From the NCBI RefSeq assembly GCF_026342435.1, contig NZ_JAPEMT010000004.1:677626-741625 (forward strand): 64,000 nucleotides of DNA. The letters are read 5' to 3'. The notes under the pieces were generated by a model that was not told where the DNA came from, searched no databases, and was given only the letters and a program-made list of their open reading frames with translations. The stretch comes from Streptomyces sp. NBC_00237. GTDB lineage: Bacteria > Actinomycetota > Actinomycetes > Streptomycetales > Streptomycetaceae. Within the stretch, counting starts at the first letter, position 1. Each line of letters starts with the position of its first letter. Shown in pieces: positions 41,382 through 51,800 of the stretch. Position numbers and translations under genes: made by a program.

Positions 41382-43385
41382 CTACACCTTCGGTACGGTG
41401 CACGTCACGGTCGCCTTGCTGGCGTCGCAGTGTTCCATCTCAGGGAAGCGAACCCAGTACTCATCCGAGTCAAGCAGGTGATACTTGCCCGCAGCGGAGA
41501 AGGTTCCGGAGAAGCCCGCCATCGAAGTGGTGTTGATCCAGCTCGACATGCTGGAGCGCCCGCAGACCTCCGTCCACGTGGGTGCAGCCTGTCGCTCCTC
41601 GTCATACAGATGCCACTCGCCCGCCTTGACGCGAGTCGCGTAGGTCTGTGCGCACTGGTTGCCGCTGGAAACCTCATTCAGTCCGCCCAATGCCTTCGGC
41701 ATTCCGCCACTGTTGTACGAGGCGGCATAGGCAAATTCGTCACAGGAGGCCACGTCCTTCTCAGCGAAATCTGGGAGGGCAGTGGTGTTCGGGTTTCCGT
41801 ACTTGGCAGCCCATCCCGTAGGACAGATCACGTCGCGGTTCTTCTGCGGGTCCCGATTGTGAAGGTTGTTGGTTTTCGGCAGGAAGAACATTGGCTTGCC
41901 GGACTTTTTGCTGCCGGGGTGAGTGGGCAACTTCGACTGGATCAGCCAGGCGTGGGCAATGGCAGCCGGGGTCTTCTTGAAGTTCATCACCCAGGTCGGC
42001 CTGTACTCGTCGAACACGCACCCGGGTTTCACCGGGTCCAGCACCTTGTCGCAGCGAACGTTCACGTCCGGTGCCGAGGTACCCATGTCGCCCTCGACGT
42101 GGACCGCGCCAGCATCACCCATGGTGGCCTTGTACTTCCATGTCATGGTGACGTTAGTGATGTTGCTTGAGCTTGTGCCCGACGCCGTGTTGCTGATTAC
42201 GGCGGTAGCGACATGAAGATCTGACCCCTTGGCGTCCCATGTAGGGAAGCCTCGCCAAGTAGGTGAACTGGTAGAGCACTGCGGTGCACAAGAGAAGACG
42301 GGGCTCAATGTCACCGGCCCCCACCCGGCTGCCCCACCGGGGCCGGCTACGAAGCTGATGGGCGAAACTGTCCACTCCTGAAGGAACGAGGTGGACTGCG
42401 GGTCCAGCTTGATCTGGATCACCGAGGCGAATGTGGCGGTCCCGACCAGGACGCGTTGCCCATTCACCGTGTCATACCTGATGGCCTTGATAGGCTGCGC
42501 TTTCAGTAGACACGCCTCAGTGCGCTTGATCCAGTCATACCCGACACTGGAACCGCTGCACCACTTCACGAGGTCAGCATCTGCGCGCACGCCGCCGAGA
42601 CGATTCTTCACCGCGGAAAGCTGCTCTGCCGTCAAACTGCCGGGCTCACCAACCTCGACACAGTCGACAGTGTTGCTGTCCACGTCGGCACAGTTCTCGT
42701 TTGCCCCGCCACGAGCACTCGCGCCTGCTGAGGCAGGCACACTTCGCTTCGCTTCCTGGGGCTCCTGATAGCTCTCCAGGTTGACCGATGGAGCGTTCTT
42801 GTCCGGTTCGGGAAGCGTGATGTCCACCGCTCGGTTACGGATGCGGAACTTTGCCCAAGGTGACCAAGTGGTCTCATACAGGCTTCCGTTGTAGCCGGAA
42901 GTGTGGAAGGTGTATGTGACCCCAGGCTTCAGCTTGCCATAGGGGACAGTTACTTCTGCAACCTTCCCAGAATCCACGAACGGCGAAACCAGGATCCCAT
43001 AGGAATTGGCGTCGGTGAGCTTAACTCGATCTTTCGCGTTTCCCTGGGCATCGGTAGTGAATACCTCGAAAGACAAGTTGCTCTTGTTGCCGTCTGCGTC
43101 AGTCACCGTGTTGCGCAAGACTGCGTTCGTGTTGTTGACGTTCCAGACTCCGCCCGCCTGAGCGAACAAGGGGCCAGCTTGGGGGTTTTTCCCTGAAACT
43201 GGACGGCTGGCGGCGGCTGTGGCGCGGAGTTCTGGCCCTGCGGCTGGGCGCGTAGATGGTGCCGCATTAGGGTCCACCGCAATAGGTGCACCGTCCGCAT
43301 GGGCCGGACTTACCCCTAAGAGCAGAGCCAGAGCAGCACCAACAGCCACTCTTCGGAAAAGCCTCATTCGATGCGTAGGGCTCAA
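41382..43385 (-). CDS. Secreted protein with C-terminal NucA/NucB-type DNase domain
   Basis: The 667-residue protein has a Sec signal peptide (RLFRRVAVGAALALLLGVSP, cleaved near AHA-DG). A beta-rich middle part follows (residues 60-450). The last ~160 residues contain NRDVICPTG (about 515) and CDEFAYAASYNSGG (about 546), the conserved catalytic motif of the NucA/NucB sporulation-nuclease family (CDEYPFAS type), with several Cys for disulfides. It likely degrades DNA outside the cell or in competitors. TTG 43385 has GAGAGG eight bases upstream; ATG 43367 is an alternative giving a shorter n-region. It lies in the prophage tail region but is not a phage part. The SMI1/KNR4 gene converges on it. 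Confidence 0.83.
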   Translation of the reverse strand: MSPTHRMRLFRRVAVGAALALLLGVSPAHADGAPIAVDPNAAPSTRPAAGPELRATAAASRPVSGKNPQAGPLFAQAGGVWNVNNTNAVLRNTVTDADGNKSNLSFEVFTTDAQGNAKDRVKLTDANSYGILVSPFVDSGKVAEVTVPYGKLKPGVTYTFHTSGYNGSLYETTWSPWAKFRIRNRAVDITLPEPDKNAPSVNLESYQEPQEAKRSVPASAGASARGGANENCADVDSNTVDCVEVGEPGSLTAEQLSAVKNRLGGVRADADLVKWCSGSSVGYDWIKRTEACLLKAQPIKAIRYDTVNGQRVLVGTATFASVIQIKLDPQSTSFLQEWTVSPISFVAGPGGAAGWGPVTLSPVFSCAPQCSTSSPTWRGFPTWDAKGSDLHVATAVISNTASGTSSSNITNVTMTWKYKATMGDAGAVHVEGDMGTSAPDVNVRCDKVLDPVKPGCVFDEYRPTWVMNFKKTPAAIAHAWLIQSKLPTHPGSKKSGKPMFFLPKTNNLHNRDPQKNRDVICPTGWAAKYGNPNTTALPDFAEKDVASCDEFAYAASYNSGGMPKALGGLNEVSSGNQCAQTYATRVKAGEWHLYDEERQAAPTWTEVCGRSSMSSWINTTSMAGFSGTFSAAGKYHLLDSDEYWVRFPEMEHCDASKATVTCTVPKV

Positions 43386-43606
43386 GTTCTTGACCTCTCT
43401 CCGAACTGGATGGCCAGTGCAATGACGCCCGTCGAGCTTTTACGTCGAGCTGACCATCAAGCAACGCTCACAAATCGTGACGTTTACCTCCATCAACCTG
43501 TATCGAATGTGATCATTGACACGGTTGTACGTATGGTCGGCAAGGTGTCGTGAGGGAGTGGTGGAGAATTTGAAACCCCGATGGTTGCTGCCACCTGTTA
43601 GCTATC

Positions 43607-43708
43607 GGTGCCCACCCCCGGGATCGAACCGGGAACTCTGCGGATTGTTTGCGGATCTCCCCATCGGGGGCCGGTACCGCGCGCCTCTACCAGTTGGGTC
43701 AGGCGGGC
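43607..43708 (-). tRNA. tRNA-like element, degenerate (class II-like)
   Basis: The acceptor 5' strand GCCCGCC (43708-43702) pairs with GGTGGGC (43616-43610), one G-T pair; the T arm CCCGG-TTCGATC-CCGGG is perfect; A73 and CC follow; a D-loop-like AACTGGTAGA is present. The D stem is poor, and the best anticodon loop TACCGGC (CCG) lacks U33. The long variable region contains a 7-bp direct repeat ATCCGCA-AACA-ATCCGCA. At 100 nt it is too long for a normal tRNA; removing one repeat gives a class II size. It is probably a decayed or insert-bearing tRNA. Confidence 0.45.
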
Positions 43709-43742
43709 TGGAGCGTTGCTCTCTTCTCCGACACTACGTTCG

Positions 43743-44189
43743 TCAAGACGACGCTTCCGGGGTGCTGGTGGCAGATATCCGGTACCGCTGGCTGCTGGTC
43801 ACTACCCCGTCCGAAGCTCCCGTGTCGTCCGTACCGGCGTCGGCGTCCAGGTCTCGCGCCCACACATCTACACCGGGTACGCCAAGGCCGTTGGCCCATG
43901 CACCGGTTGAGGTACGTCCGAGGATCGCCCGGCGCACCTTGTCGGCAAGCCACTCCGCCTGATCGGTGCGCGCGCCGACCGCCGTCACCTGATACACGAA
44001 GACGGCGTCCTCGCCCAGGTCGGCGAGAGGTGCGCCGCTGACCGACCCGCCGAGCGGGTAGAGCACCGTGTACGGGAGCGGGGCAGGTTTCCCGCCGGCC
44101 AGGGGCAGGGCTCCGAGTCCGCACGGCTTGCCGGTCACCTTGGCCAACAACTCCTGCACGGCCCGGTTCATGGGGGAGCGGTCGATCAC
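43743..44189 (-). CDS. Tail terminator / tail completion protein
   Basis: A 148-residue protein, last of five overlapping connector genes and just before the major tail protein (cassette aside), which is the place of the gpU-like tail terminator. The middle LGEDAVFVYQVTAVGARTDQ, then ADKVRRAILGRTSTG, fits the alpha-beta fold of this family. GTG 44189 overlaps the upstream stop (GTGA). Function is inferred mainly from order and size. Confidence 0.7.
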   Translation of the reverse strand: MIDRSPMNRAVQELLAKVTGKPCGLGALPLAGGKPAPLPYTVLYPLGGSVSGAPLADLGEDAVFVYQVTAVGARTDQAEWLADKVRRAILGRTSTGAWANGLGVPGVDVWARDLDADAGTDDTGASDGVVTSSQRYRISATSTPEASS

Positions 44190-44422
44190 TCTTCGTCCTC
44201 AACGAACTGGGCGGCGGCAGGGCCTTCGATGGACAGCACGCCGTACCGGCACAGCCCCAGCGCATCCCACTCCGGAACCCCAGGGGTAGCCAGGACATTC
44301 AATGACCGGTCTCCGTCGCCATCGAGGAGTTCCGCAATCACCACGGCGCGGGCGAGCATCCCGCGTTCGTGCCCGGCCAGCACCTCGGCCAGGGCCTCTT
44401 CCAGGTCGCCGGTCAGACTCAC
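44186..44422 (-). CDS. Small phage connector-region protein (78 aa)
   Basis: A short acidic protein (LEEALAEVLAGHERGMLARA at the start, GLCRYGVLSIEGPAAAQ near the end). Start and stop overlap neighbours as GTGA. It lies between the gp10-like and tail terminator genes. No motif is recognised. Confidence 0.65.
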   Translation of the reverse strand: MSLTGDLEEALAEVLAGHERGMLARAVVIAELLDGDGDRSLNVLATPGVPEWDALGLCRYGVLSIEGPAAAQFVEDEE

Positions 44423-44820
44423 AGCACCACCTCCACAGCCTGGCCAAGGGTGCGCGCCAGCGCAGGCCCGGCCTGCTCGACTGCCGGTCCCAGGTGCGGG
44501 AACGGGCGCTGCGCGTAGTGCCGACCGAGGGAGTCGACGCCGACGAACCCGAACTCCAGCCTGCGCGCCTGCGGGGCGGCAGAGCCGACCTCAGCCACAA
44601 CGACTGGGCCCGCACGGTGGACTTCGGAGCGCCAGGATGCCCGGTAGCGGCCAGTGATCACACGGGGGCCGGGATGCCCAGAGGCGTTTTGCTGGACCTG
44701 CTGCACGAGGGACTGCGCGCTGTACTGCATCACCGTTTCCGCAGCGACCACCGACCGCTGCGCGCCACGCTCCAGAGCCGCCGCGAGGGCACCAGGAGAA
44801 GTGAACGATCCGCCGTTCAT
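44419..44820 (-). CDS. HK97 gp10-like neck/tail completion protein
   Basis: A 133-residue protein. The segment RVITGRYRASWRSEVHRAGP followed by EFGFVGVDSLGRHYAQRPFP and HLGPAVEQAGPAL is typical of the HK97 gp10 family, with the conserved xTGRYRAS and the RPFPHLGPA pattern. ATG 44820 has GGGAGG upstream and overlaps the previous stop (ATGA). It joins the head connector to the tail. Confidence 0.82.
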   Translation of the reverse strand: MNGGSFTSPGALAAALERGAQRSVVAAETVMQYSAQSLVQQVQQNASGHPGPRVITGRYRASWRSEVHRAGPVVVAEVGSAAPQARRLEFGFVGVDSLGRHYAQRPFPHLGPAVEQAGPALARTLGQAVEVVL

Positions 44821-45236
44821 GCTGTGGCCTCCCGGTTGTGTTCCTCCAGCCATACCGTCCGCAGCACAGGGAACGACGACACCTCGGGCAGCGCCGTCAC
44901 CCGGTACGTACGACCGACCGCCTGCACGTCCCGCGCCTCGACCACCCGTACCTCGTCCCCTTCGCAGAGTTCGGGGGCCGAGAGGGGAAGCAGCATCCGG
45001 TATCCCGGGCGCACCTCATGCACCCACGCCCCCTCCGCTCCACCACGGCTGCGGATGCGCTCTTGGTGCCCGTACAAACCCGCCTGCCCGGAGTGCACCA
45101 CCAGCCGGTCGACGGGGACGAGGGCACCCGACTCCGGGTCCAGGACCTCGCCGTCGGCTTCCCGCGTGACCCGCACGGTGTCCGGCATCAGGTGCCGCTG
45201 CGCGAACCGGGCAATGCCCTGCTGATCAAGCAGCAC
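44817..45236 (-). CDS. DUF6093-like head closure protein
   Basis: A 139-residue protein, beta-rich, with MPDTVRVTREADGEVLDPES near the start and HEVRPGYRMLLPLSAPELCE in the middle, as in the DUF6093 family of actinophage head-tail joining proteins. GTG 45236 overlaps the upstream gene by 11 bp. Its length and position agree with a head closure ring protein. Confidence 0.72.
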   Translation of the reverse strand: MLLDQQGIARFAQRHLMPDTVRVTREADGEVLDPESGALVPVDRLVVHSGQAGLYGHQERIRSRGGAEGAWVHEVRPGYRMLLPLSAPELCEGDEVRVVEARDVQAVGRTYRVTALPEVSSFPVLRTVWLEEHNREATA

Positions 45237-45600
45237 CCTCGACCGCCCAGTCCCTCAGCTGCGCCAGCAGGCCGCGCGTCAGCTCACCAGGAGCGCCGTC
45301 GAGATCGTCGCGGTCAAGGACCGCCGCATCGAGCTTCGCGGCATCCACCGAGTCCAGGAACCCGATCACGACCTGCCGCACGCCCGCAGGCTCCACGACC
45401 ACATCGGCCAGGCCGTCGAACTCCAAGCCCTTCCACCCGGACTGGACATAGAGGGTCAGCTCGGGGCCCTCGTCCACCGTCTGTGTGATCCGGTACGCCT
45501 CGACCGCTGATGCGACGTTGTGACCGTCGACTTCGATGACCGCACCGTCGCGTTGGCTCGCGGCGACCCGTACCTGGCGGGGGTCCTTATTCGTGCTCAT
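45226..45600 (-). CDS. Phage head-tail connector-region protein (124 aa)
   Basis: An acidic protein (VRVAASQRDGAVIEVDGHNV, VDEGPELTLYVQSGWKGLEF) of unknown fold. It is the first gene of the connector set after the RHS cassette. No Shine-Dalgarno sequence is visible before ATG 45600 (AAAATC directly upstream), in contrast to its neighbours; the cassette border may have replaced it. Confidence 0.65.
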   Translation of the reverse strand: MSTNKDPRQVRVAASQRDGAVIEVDGHNVASAVEAYRITQTVDEGPELTLYVQSGWKGLEFDGLADVVVEPAGVRQVVIGFLDSVDAAKLDAAVLDRDDLDGAPGELTRGLLAQLRDWAVEGAA

Positions 45601-45845
45601 GATTTTGAGCGTAGGTGTGCCAAGAAGCCGGAATCCTGTTGCTGGGAGGAGGGTGCTCGCTCTTCGTGTGGGTCGGGCCGTCCGTGCTTTCGGCTTCCGC
45701 GGGGCAGGCAGCCTCTTCCAGAGTGAATGCCACGTGATGTTGCTGCATATGTGCACATTTTTGGGCTTAAGGATTTATTCACTTTGGCAATGGTGACTCT
45801 AGGTGATGTTCGAGAGTGCTTCGTAACATCATGTGAGGAACCGTC

Positions 45846-48800
45846 ATGGAGTGGGCTCCCCAAGAAGAACGGCGATCTCTGCGTTCGCCTGCGTGGGTGC
45901 GGTGGTCGGCGCGTACAGCACTGAGTCTTGCCGTGACGCTGGCCGGGGAGTGCGCCATCATGACGGACGCGGGAGCAGTACCCCTGCTCGGCCCGGCGCA
46001 GGCAGCCATGACGGCAGCCCCTCTCGCGGGTAAGAGCCAGGGGCCTGCGGAGGCACCCGATGAGGCGTCGGCGGCGCTGACGGCCCGGTTGCAGAACCGC
46101 CGTATCGAAGTGCTCTCGCAGCGAACCGAGTTCGCCACGGTATGGGCCAACCCCGACGGGACCCGCTCGGTCGAGCAGTCGGCGGGTCCGCTGCGCTTCC
46201 GTGCCAAGGGTCAGTGGCAGGACATCGACACCCGCCTCGTCGAAGGAGCTGACGGCTCCCTGCACCCCGCCGCTCACCCCTTGGACATGCGGCTGGCGGG
46301 CCCAGGCGAGGGGCAGGAACTCGTCTCGCTGGGTGAAGGCTCCCGGCGACTCGCGCTCGGCTGGGAGGGCAGGCTGCCCAAGCCCGTCGTGACCGGGGAC
46401 CGCGCGGTCTACCCCTCGGTCCGTCCGGGCCTGGATCTCGTGCTGGAGGTCTCTCGCACCGGCGTTGAGGAAACCTTCATCGCCCACAACCGCAAGGCCG
46501 TGCGGGAGTTGGAGAAACTCGACGTGCCGCTGAGGGCGCGCGGAGGGAAGCTGACGGAGGGCCCGGACGGCCACGAGCTTGTCGACGGGGCCGGCCGGGT
46601 GCTCGCCACGATGGGCGAGGCGACTTTGTGGGACAACGAGTTCGACAAGCGGTCCGGCGACCCCGAAGACGTCGAGGAAGTCGACTCCCAGGCGAAGCCC
46701 ACGGGCGACGGTGTCGAGCTGAGTTACGACGTGAGCACCGCATTCCTGGCCGACGCCGACACGAAGTATCCCCTCACCCTTGACCCGGCGATCAGCTTCG
46801 GGCCCGCCTTCGATGCGTTCGTGCAGCAGGGTTACACCACGGACCAGTCCCGTGCCGAGGAACTGAAGTGGGGCAACAACGGCTCCGGCCAGGTCGCCCG
46901 CTCCTATCTGGGCTTCGACACCGGCAAGGTGAAAGGCCGTCAGATCCTGTCGGCGAAGCTGAGCCTGTTCAACCACCACTCCTGGTCCTGCCAGGACCGT
47001 AGCTGGGACGTGTGGTGGACCGCCCCGGCAGGTTCCGGTGCCCGGTGGACGAACCAGCCGCGCTGGATCAGCAAGTTCCACTCCTCGCCCGAGACCCGCG
47101 GGCCCTCTCCATGTGGCCCGGGCTGGATCAGTTCAGACGTCACCACCCTGATGCGGCAATTCGCGGGGTGGAAGGACAACGTCCGCCACTACCTCGGCAT
47201 CCAGGCCGCCAACGAGAACGACCCCTACGGCTGGAAGCGCGTCTCCTCCGCCGAAGGCCCCCGCCCCCCGGTCCTCGCCGTCACGTACAACACCGTCCCC
47301 AACACTCCCGCCACTCCCTCCATCACCCCTTCACGCACCGACTCGGTGGGCACTTTCATTCCGACCACCACACCCACCCTCTCGGTGACACCGCACGACG
47401 CGGACGGGGGAAACCTCACTGCCCAGTGGGAGGTGTGGGAGTACGGAGGCAAACAGCCGATCGTCTCCGGCCAGTCCCGGGGCACCTCCGGGCGCAGTCA
47501 GAGCTGGCGGGTCCCCGCCGACCATATGAAGGAGCGCGGCCGCTATTCGATCCGCGTTCGGGTATGGGACGGGCACGCATGGTCCGGCTGGTGCAGCCCC
47601 TGGCAGCAGGTGTACTCCGTCCTGACCACCCCGCCCGGCCCGCCCAACCTGTCCTCCACCGACTTCCCCCAGAACACCTGGGGCGGCACGGAGGACGGCA
47701 AGGGCAACCTCACCGGCACCATCAACGCCGTCCCGGTGAGTGCCTTCACGCGCACGGTCATCTGGCGTATCGACGGACAGCCCTGGCGAGAGACCGCGTG
47801 GAAGCCGACGGTGCCGCTGGCAGTGTCGGTGAAGCCCGGCGAACACACCCTGCAAGCCAAGACCCGCAACGCATCCGGCCTCGAATCCACCATCGTCTCC
47901 TACCCGTTCCTGGCCGGTAAGGGCGCAGCCCTGCTCTCGCCGTCGCAGGGCGCCCGGTCGGCCCGCCGCACGGTGCTGGCCTCCCGGGGTTCGGAGCAGG
48001 ACACCGGCGTGCGCTATCAGTGGCGACGCGGTGCGACGGACGACTGGCAAGACGTGCCCGTCGGGGACGTCGCCCTCACCGCCGGGGGAGGCCCGGTTCA
48101 GTCCTGGCCGCTGGCCGCGCCCGGCGGCAGGCCCCCGGCCCTGAACTGGAACCTGTCGGCCACTCTCAAGGACAACAGCACCGTCGAGGTGCGGGCCTAC
48201 TTCACCTCCGAGGGACGGACCCGTATCTCCCCGGCGAACGAAGTGACGCTGGACAAGGACGCGGGCCAGGCTCCGAGTGAAGCCGTCGGCGCGGGCTCGG
48301 TCAACATGCTCACCGGCAACTACACCCTCTCCGAGACCGACGCCTCGGCCTGGGAGCTGAACGTCACCCGCACCCTCGGCTCGCGTCGTACCAGTGCAGA
48401 CACGCAGCACCAGGGCTACGCCCCGGTCTTCGGCCCCGGCTGGCTGCCCGGGACGGTTTCGGACATCAGCGAGTCGGACTTCACCGCGGTGCGCAAGACC
48501 TCCGCGACCTCCGTCGAGGTCAACTTCGCCGACGAGGACGGAGTCGCCGGCATCGGGTTCAACGCCGCACCCGGCGGCAAGTGGACCCCGGAACCCGGGG
48601 CCGAGGACTACACCCTCACCGGTTCCCTGAACAGCAACTTCACCCTGACCGACACCGACGGCACCGTCACCACCTTCACCGACGTGACAGGCGATGGGGC
48701 CACGTGGCAGCTTGCCTCAAGCTACCTTCCCTCATCCAACTCCACTACTCGCCAGACCTACGAGAAGACGGCCGTCGGCGGCAAGGCCCTGGTACGGCCG

Positions 48801-51800
48801 AAGTACCTCATCGCGCCCACCACTGCCGTACCCCAGGCCACGTGCGAGACCGCTCCGGCCACCGCCGGATGCCGCCTGATCGAGTACGTCTACGCCACCG
48901 CCACCACCGCAACCGCAGGCAAACCCGGCGACGTTACCGGGCAGGTGCGCGAACTGCGCCTGTGGGCCACCGACCCGGGCACCAGGACAGCGACGGCGAG
49001 CACGATCTCCGCGTACGCCTACGACGACAAGCAGCGCCTCACCGCGCAGTGGGACCCCCGCATCACCCCCGCCGTCACCACTCGCTACACCTACGACCAG
49101 GCCGGACACGTCACCACCCACCAGAGCGGCAGCGACCAGCCCTGGACCATGGTCTACGGACGCGTGGCCAACGCCCCGGACAGCGACGACGGCGCACTCC
49201 AGGCCGTCCGCCGCGCCACCCTCACCCCCGGCACCCAGAACGAGACCAACGGCACCGCCCAGACCACCCTCGTCTATGGCGTCCCCCTCACCGGTGACAA
49301 CGCCCCGCACCCCATGGGCAACAAGGACGTCAGCCAGTGGGGCCAGAGCGACGCCCCCACGGACGCGGCCGCTCTCTTCCCCGCTGACAGCGTGCCTGCC
49401 ACCAGCGATGGCACCAACCTGGGCAAGGACGGTTACCGCCGCGCCGCCCTCACCTACATCAACGCCTCCGGCCGACAGGTCAACACCGCCGACCCCAAGG
49501 GGGGCATCACCACCACGCAGTACGACGAGTACGGCAACATCGTCCAGCAGCTCACCGCCGCCAACCGGACCCTGGCCCTCGGCCAGGGCGAGAACGACGA
49601 GGTCACGGAAGAGACCCTCCGCACCCTCGGACTCACCGACACTGCGCCGGACGAGCGCGCCCAGCTCCTGTCCACCGGGTCCACCTACAGCGACGACGGA
49701 CTCAGGGAGACCGACAGCCGTCAGCCGCTGCGCACCACCGTCCCCGAAACTGATCTCACGAACGGTGGGAACACCTTGGCCACCGCCGGGACCGCAGTGG
49801 CGGCCCGGACCTGGGTGCACCGCGAATTCGACCAGGGGCGCCCCACCGGCGGCAGGGCCAAGGCCAAGGACCTGGTCACCACCGAGACGACCGCCGGTGA
49901 ACTCCCCGACCACCCCGGAATGGCCCTGGACCTGCGGACCACGACCACCGCCTACGACTGGTCCAAGGGCCTGCCGACCACCACCGTGAGTGACCCCAGT
50001 GGACTCGCCCTGACCACCACCAACGCCTACGACGACCAGGGGCGCATTACCAAGACCACCCAGCCCGCCTCCAACGGCAACGACGCCGGCACCACCCTCA
50101 CCGAATACTGGAAGGCCACCGGCACCGGAGACTGCGCGGGACGCCCCGAGTGGGCCGCCCTCACCTGCCGGGTCCGTGCCGCGACCCCCGCCGACGCGGG
50201 CACCATGCGCGAACTCCCAACCACCACCATCGAGTACGCCCGCGAAGGCCAGAGCGCCAAGACCGTCGAAACCGCGAACGGTGCCACCCGCACCGTCATC
50301 CGCACCTACGACACCGCCGGACGGCCCGTCCGCACCGTCATTCCCGTCGGCGTCGGCGAGAAGGTGCGCGACGTGCTCACTGAGTACGACCCGGCCACCG
50401 GCCGCAGAACCGTCCAGCGATTCACCACCGGCGGAGCACTGCGCACCGCGTACGACTCTCTTGGCCGCACCCTCAGTTACACCGACGCCCACGGTGCGAT
50501 CACCCGCACCCAGTACGACCAGCTCGACCGTCCGTCCTCGGTCACCGATGACAGCGGCAGTCGCACCTACACCTACGACCACACCGAGGAGCCCCGGGGT
50601 CTGGCCACCGCTGTCACCGACAGCACTACTGGCCGCATTACAGGCCGCTACGACGTGGACGGCACCTTGACCGAACAGAAACTCCCCGGCGACTTCACCC
50701 TCACCGACCACATCGACCCCACCGGCGACACCACCAGCCGCACCACGCAGCGGGGCAACGGCGAAGACGCCCTCACGATCGTCTCCGACAGCCAGACCAG
50801 CAACCCGCACGGTGAATGGACCCGCCGAACCGCGCACAACAGCGCCCTCGCCTACGGCTACGACCGTAACGGCCGCCTCACTCACGACGACCGCGCCCAC
50901 GACGGGACCTGCACCCGCCAGCAGTACACCCTGGACCGCAACACCAACCGCACGGAGAAGACCACCGCCCGCTCCGACGACGACACCTGCGCCGCCGCCC
51001 CTGGCACCGCTGACATCCAGCGCCACGCCTACGACAGCGCGGATCGTCTCGCCGACGGCACCGTCTTCGACGCCTTCGGTCGCACCACCGTCAGCCCCGC
51101 CAACGAGCAGACGGCCTACTACACCAACGACCTCGTCCGTCAGCAGACGGCTCAGGGCTTGCGGACGACCTGGGACATCGATCCGTCAGGCCGCCGCCAC
51201 TCCTCTTCCGAGGAAACCAGCATCAGCGCCGGCTGGCTGCCGACGGACGCCCGCCTCGTCCACTTCGGCGACGATGAGGACACACCCTCCTGGACCGAGA
51301 CCAAGGGCGGGAGCAGCCGCACACGCCACGTCACCGGCCTCAACGGCGACCTCCTGGCCACCGCCACCGGCGACAGCGTGGAATGGCAGTTCGCCGACCT
51401 CCACGACGACATCGTCACCACGATCGACAACACCAGCACAGCCCTGGTCACCGGCTACGACCCCTTCGGCATCCCCCACCCCGACCAGGGCAGCACCACC
51501 TACGGGTACCTCGGCAGCAAACAACGCTCTAGCCGCACCCCCGCCGGCCAACTCCTCATGGGAGCCCGCCTCTACCAACCCACACTCGGCCGCTTCCTCC
51601 AGACCGACCCCGTCCCCGGCGGCAGCGCCAACCGCTACGACTATGTCCGCCATGAGCCTGTGAATCAGACCGACCTCGGTGGCCAATGCCCTTGGTGCGC
51701 CATCATCGTGGTCATCAGGGTCGCCACACTTGCCAGCAAGGCAGGGAAGGGGGCCAGAAAGGCCAAGAAGCCCCTGAACCAGGCGAACAGGAAGGGGCAC

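Noticed and set aside
46409..51026. Long antisense frames on the minus strand of the RHS gene
   Set aside because: They mirror the codon bias of the RHS gene and contain no motif.
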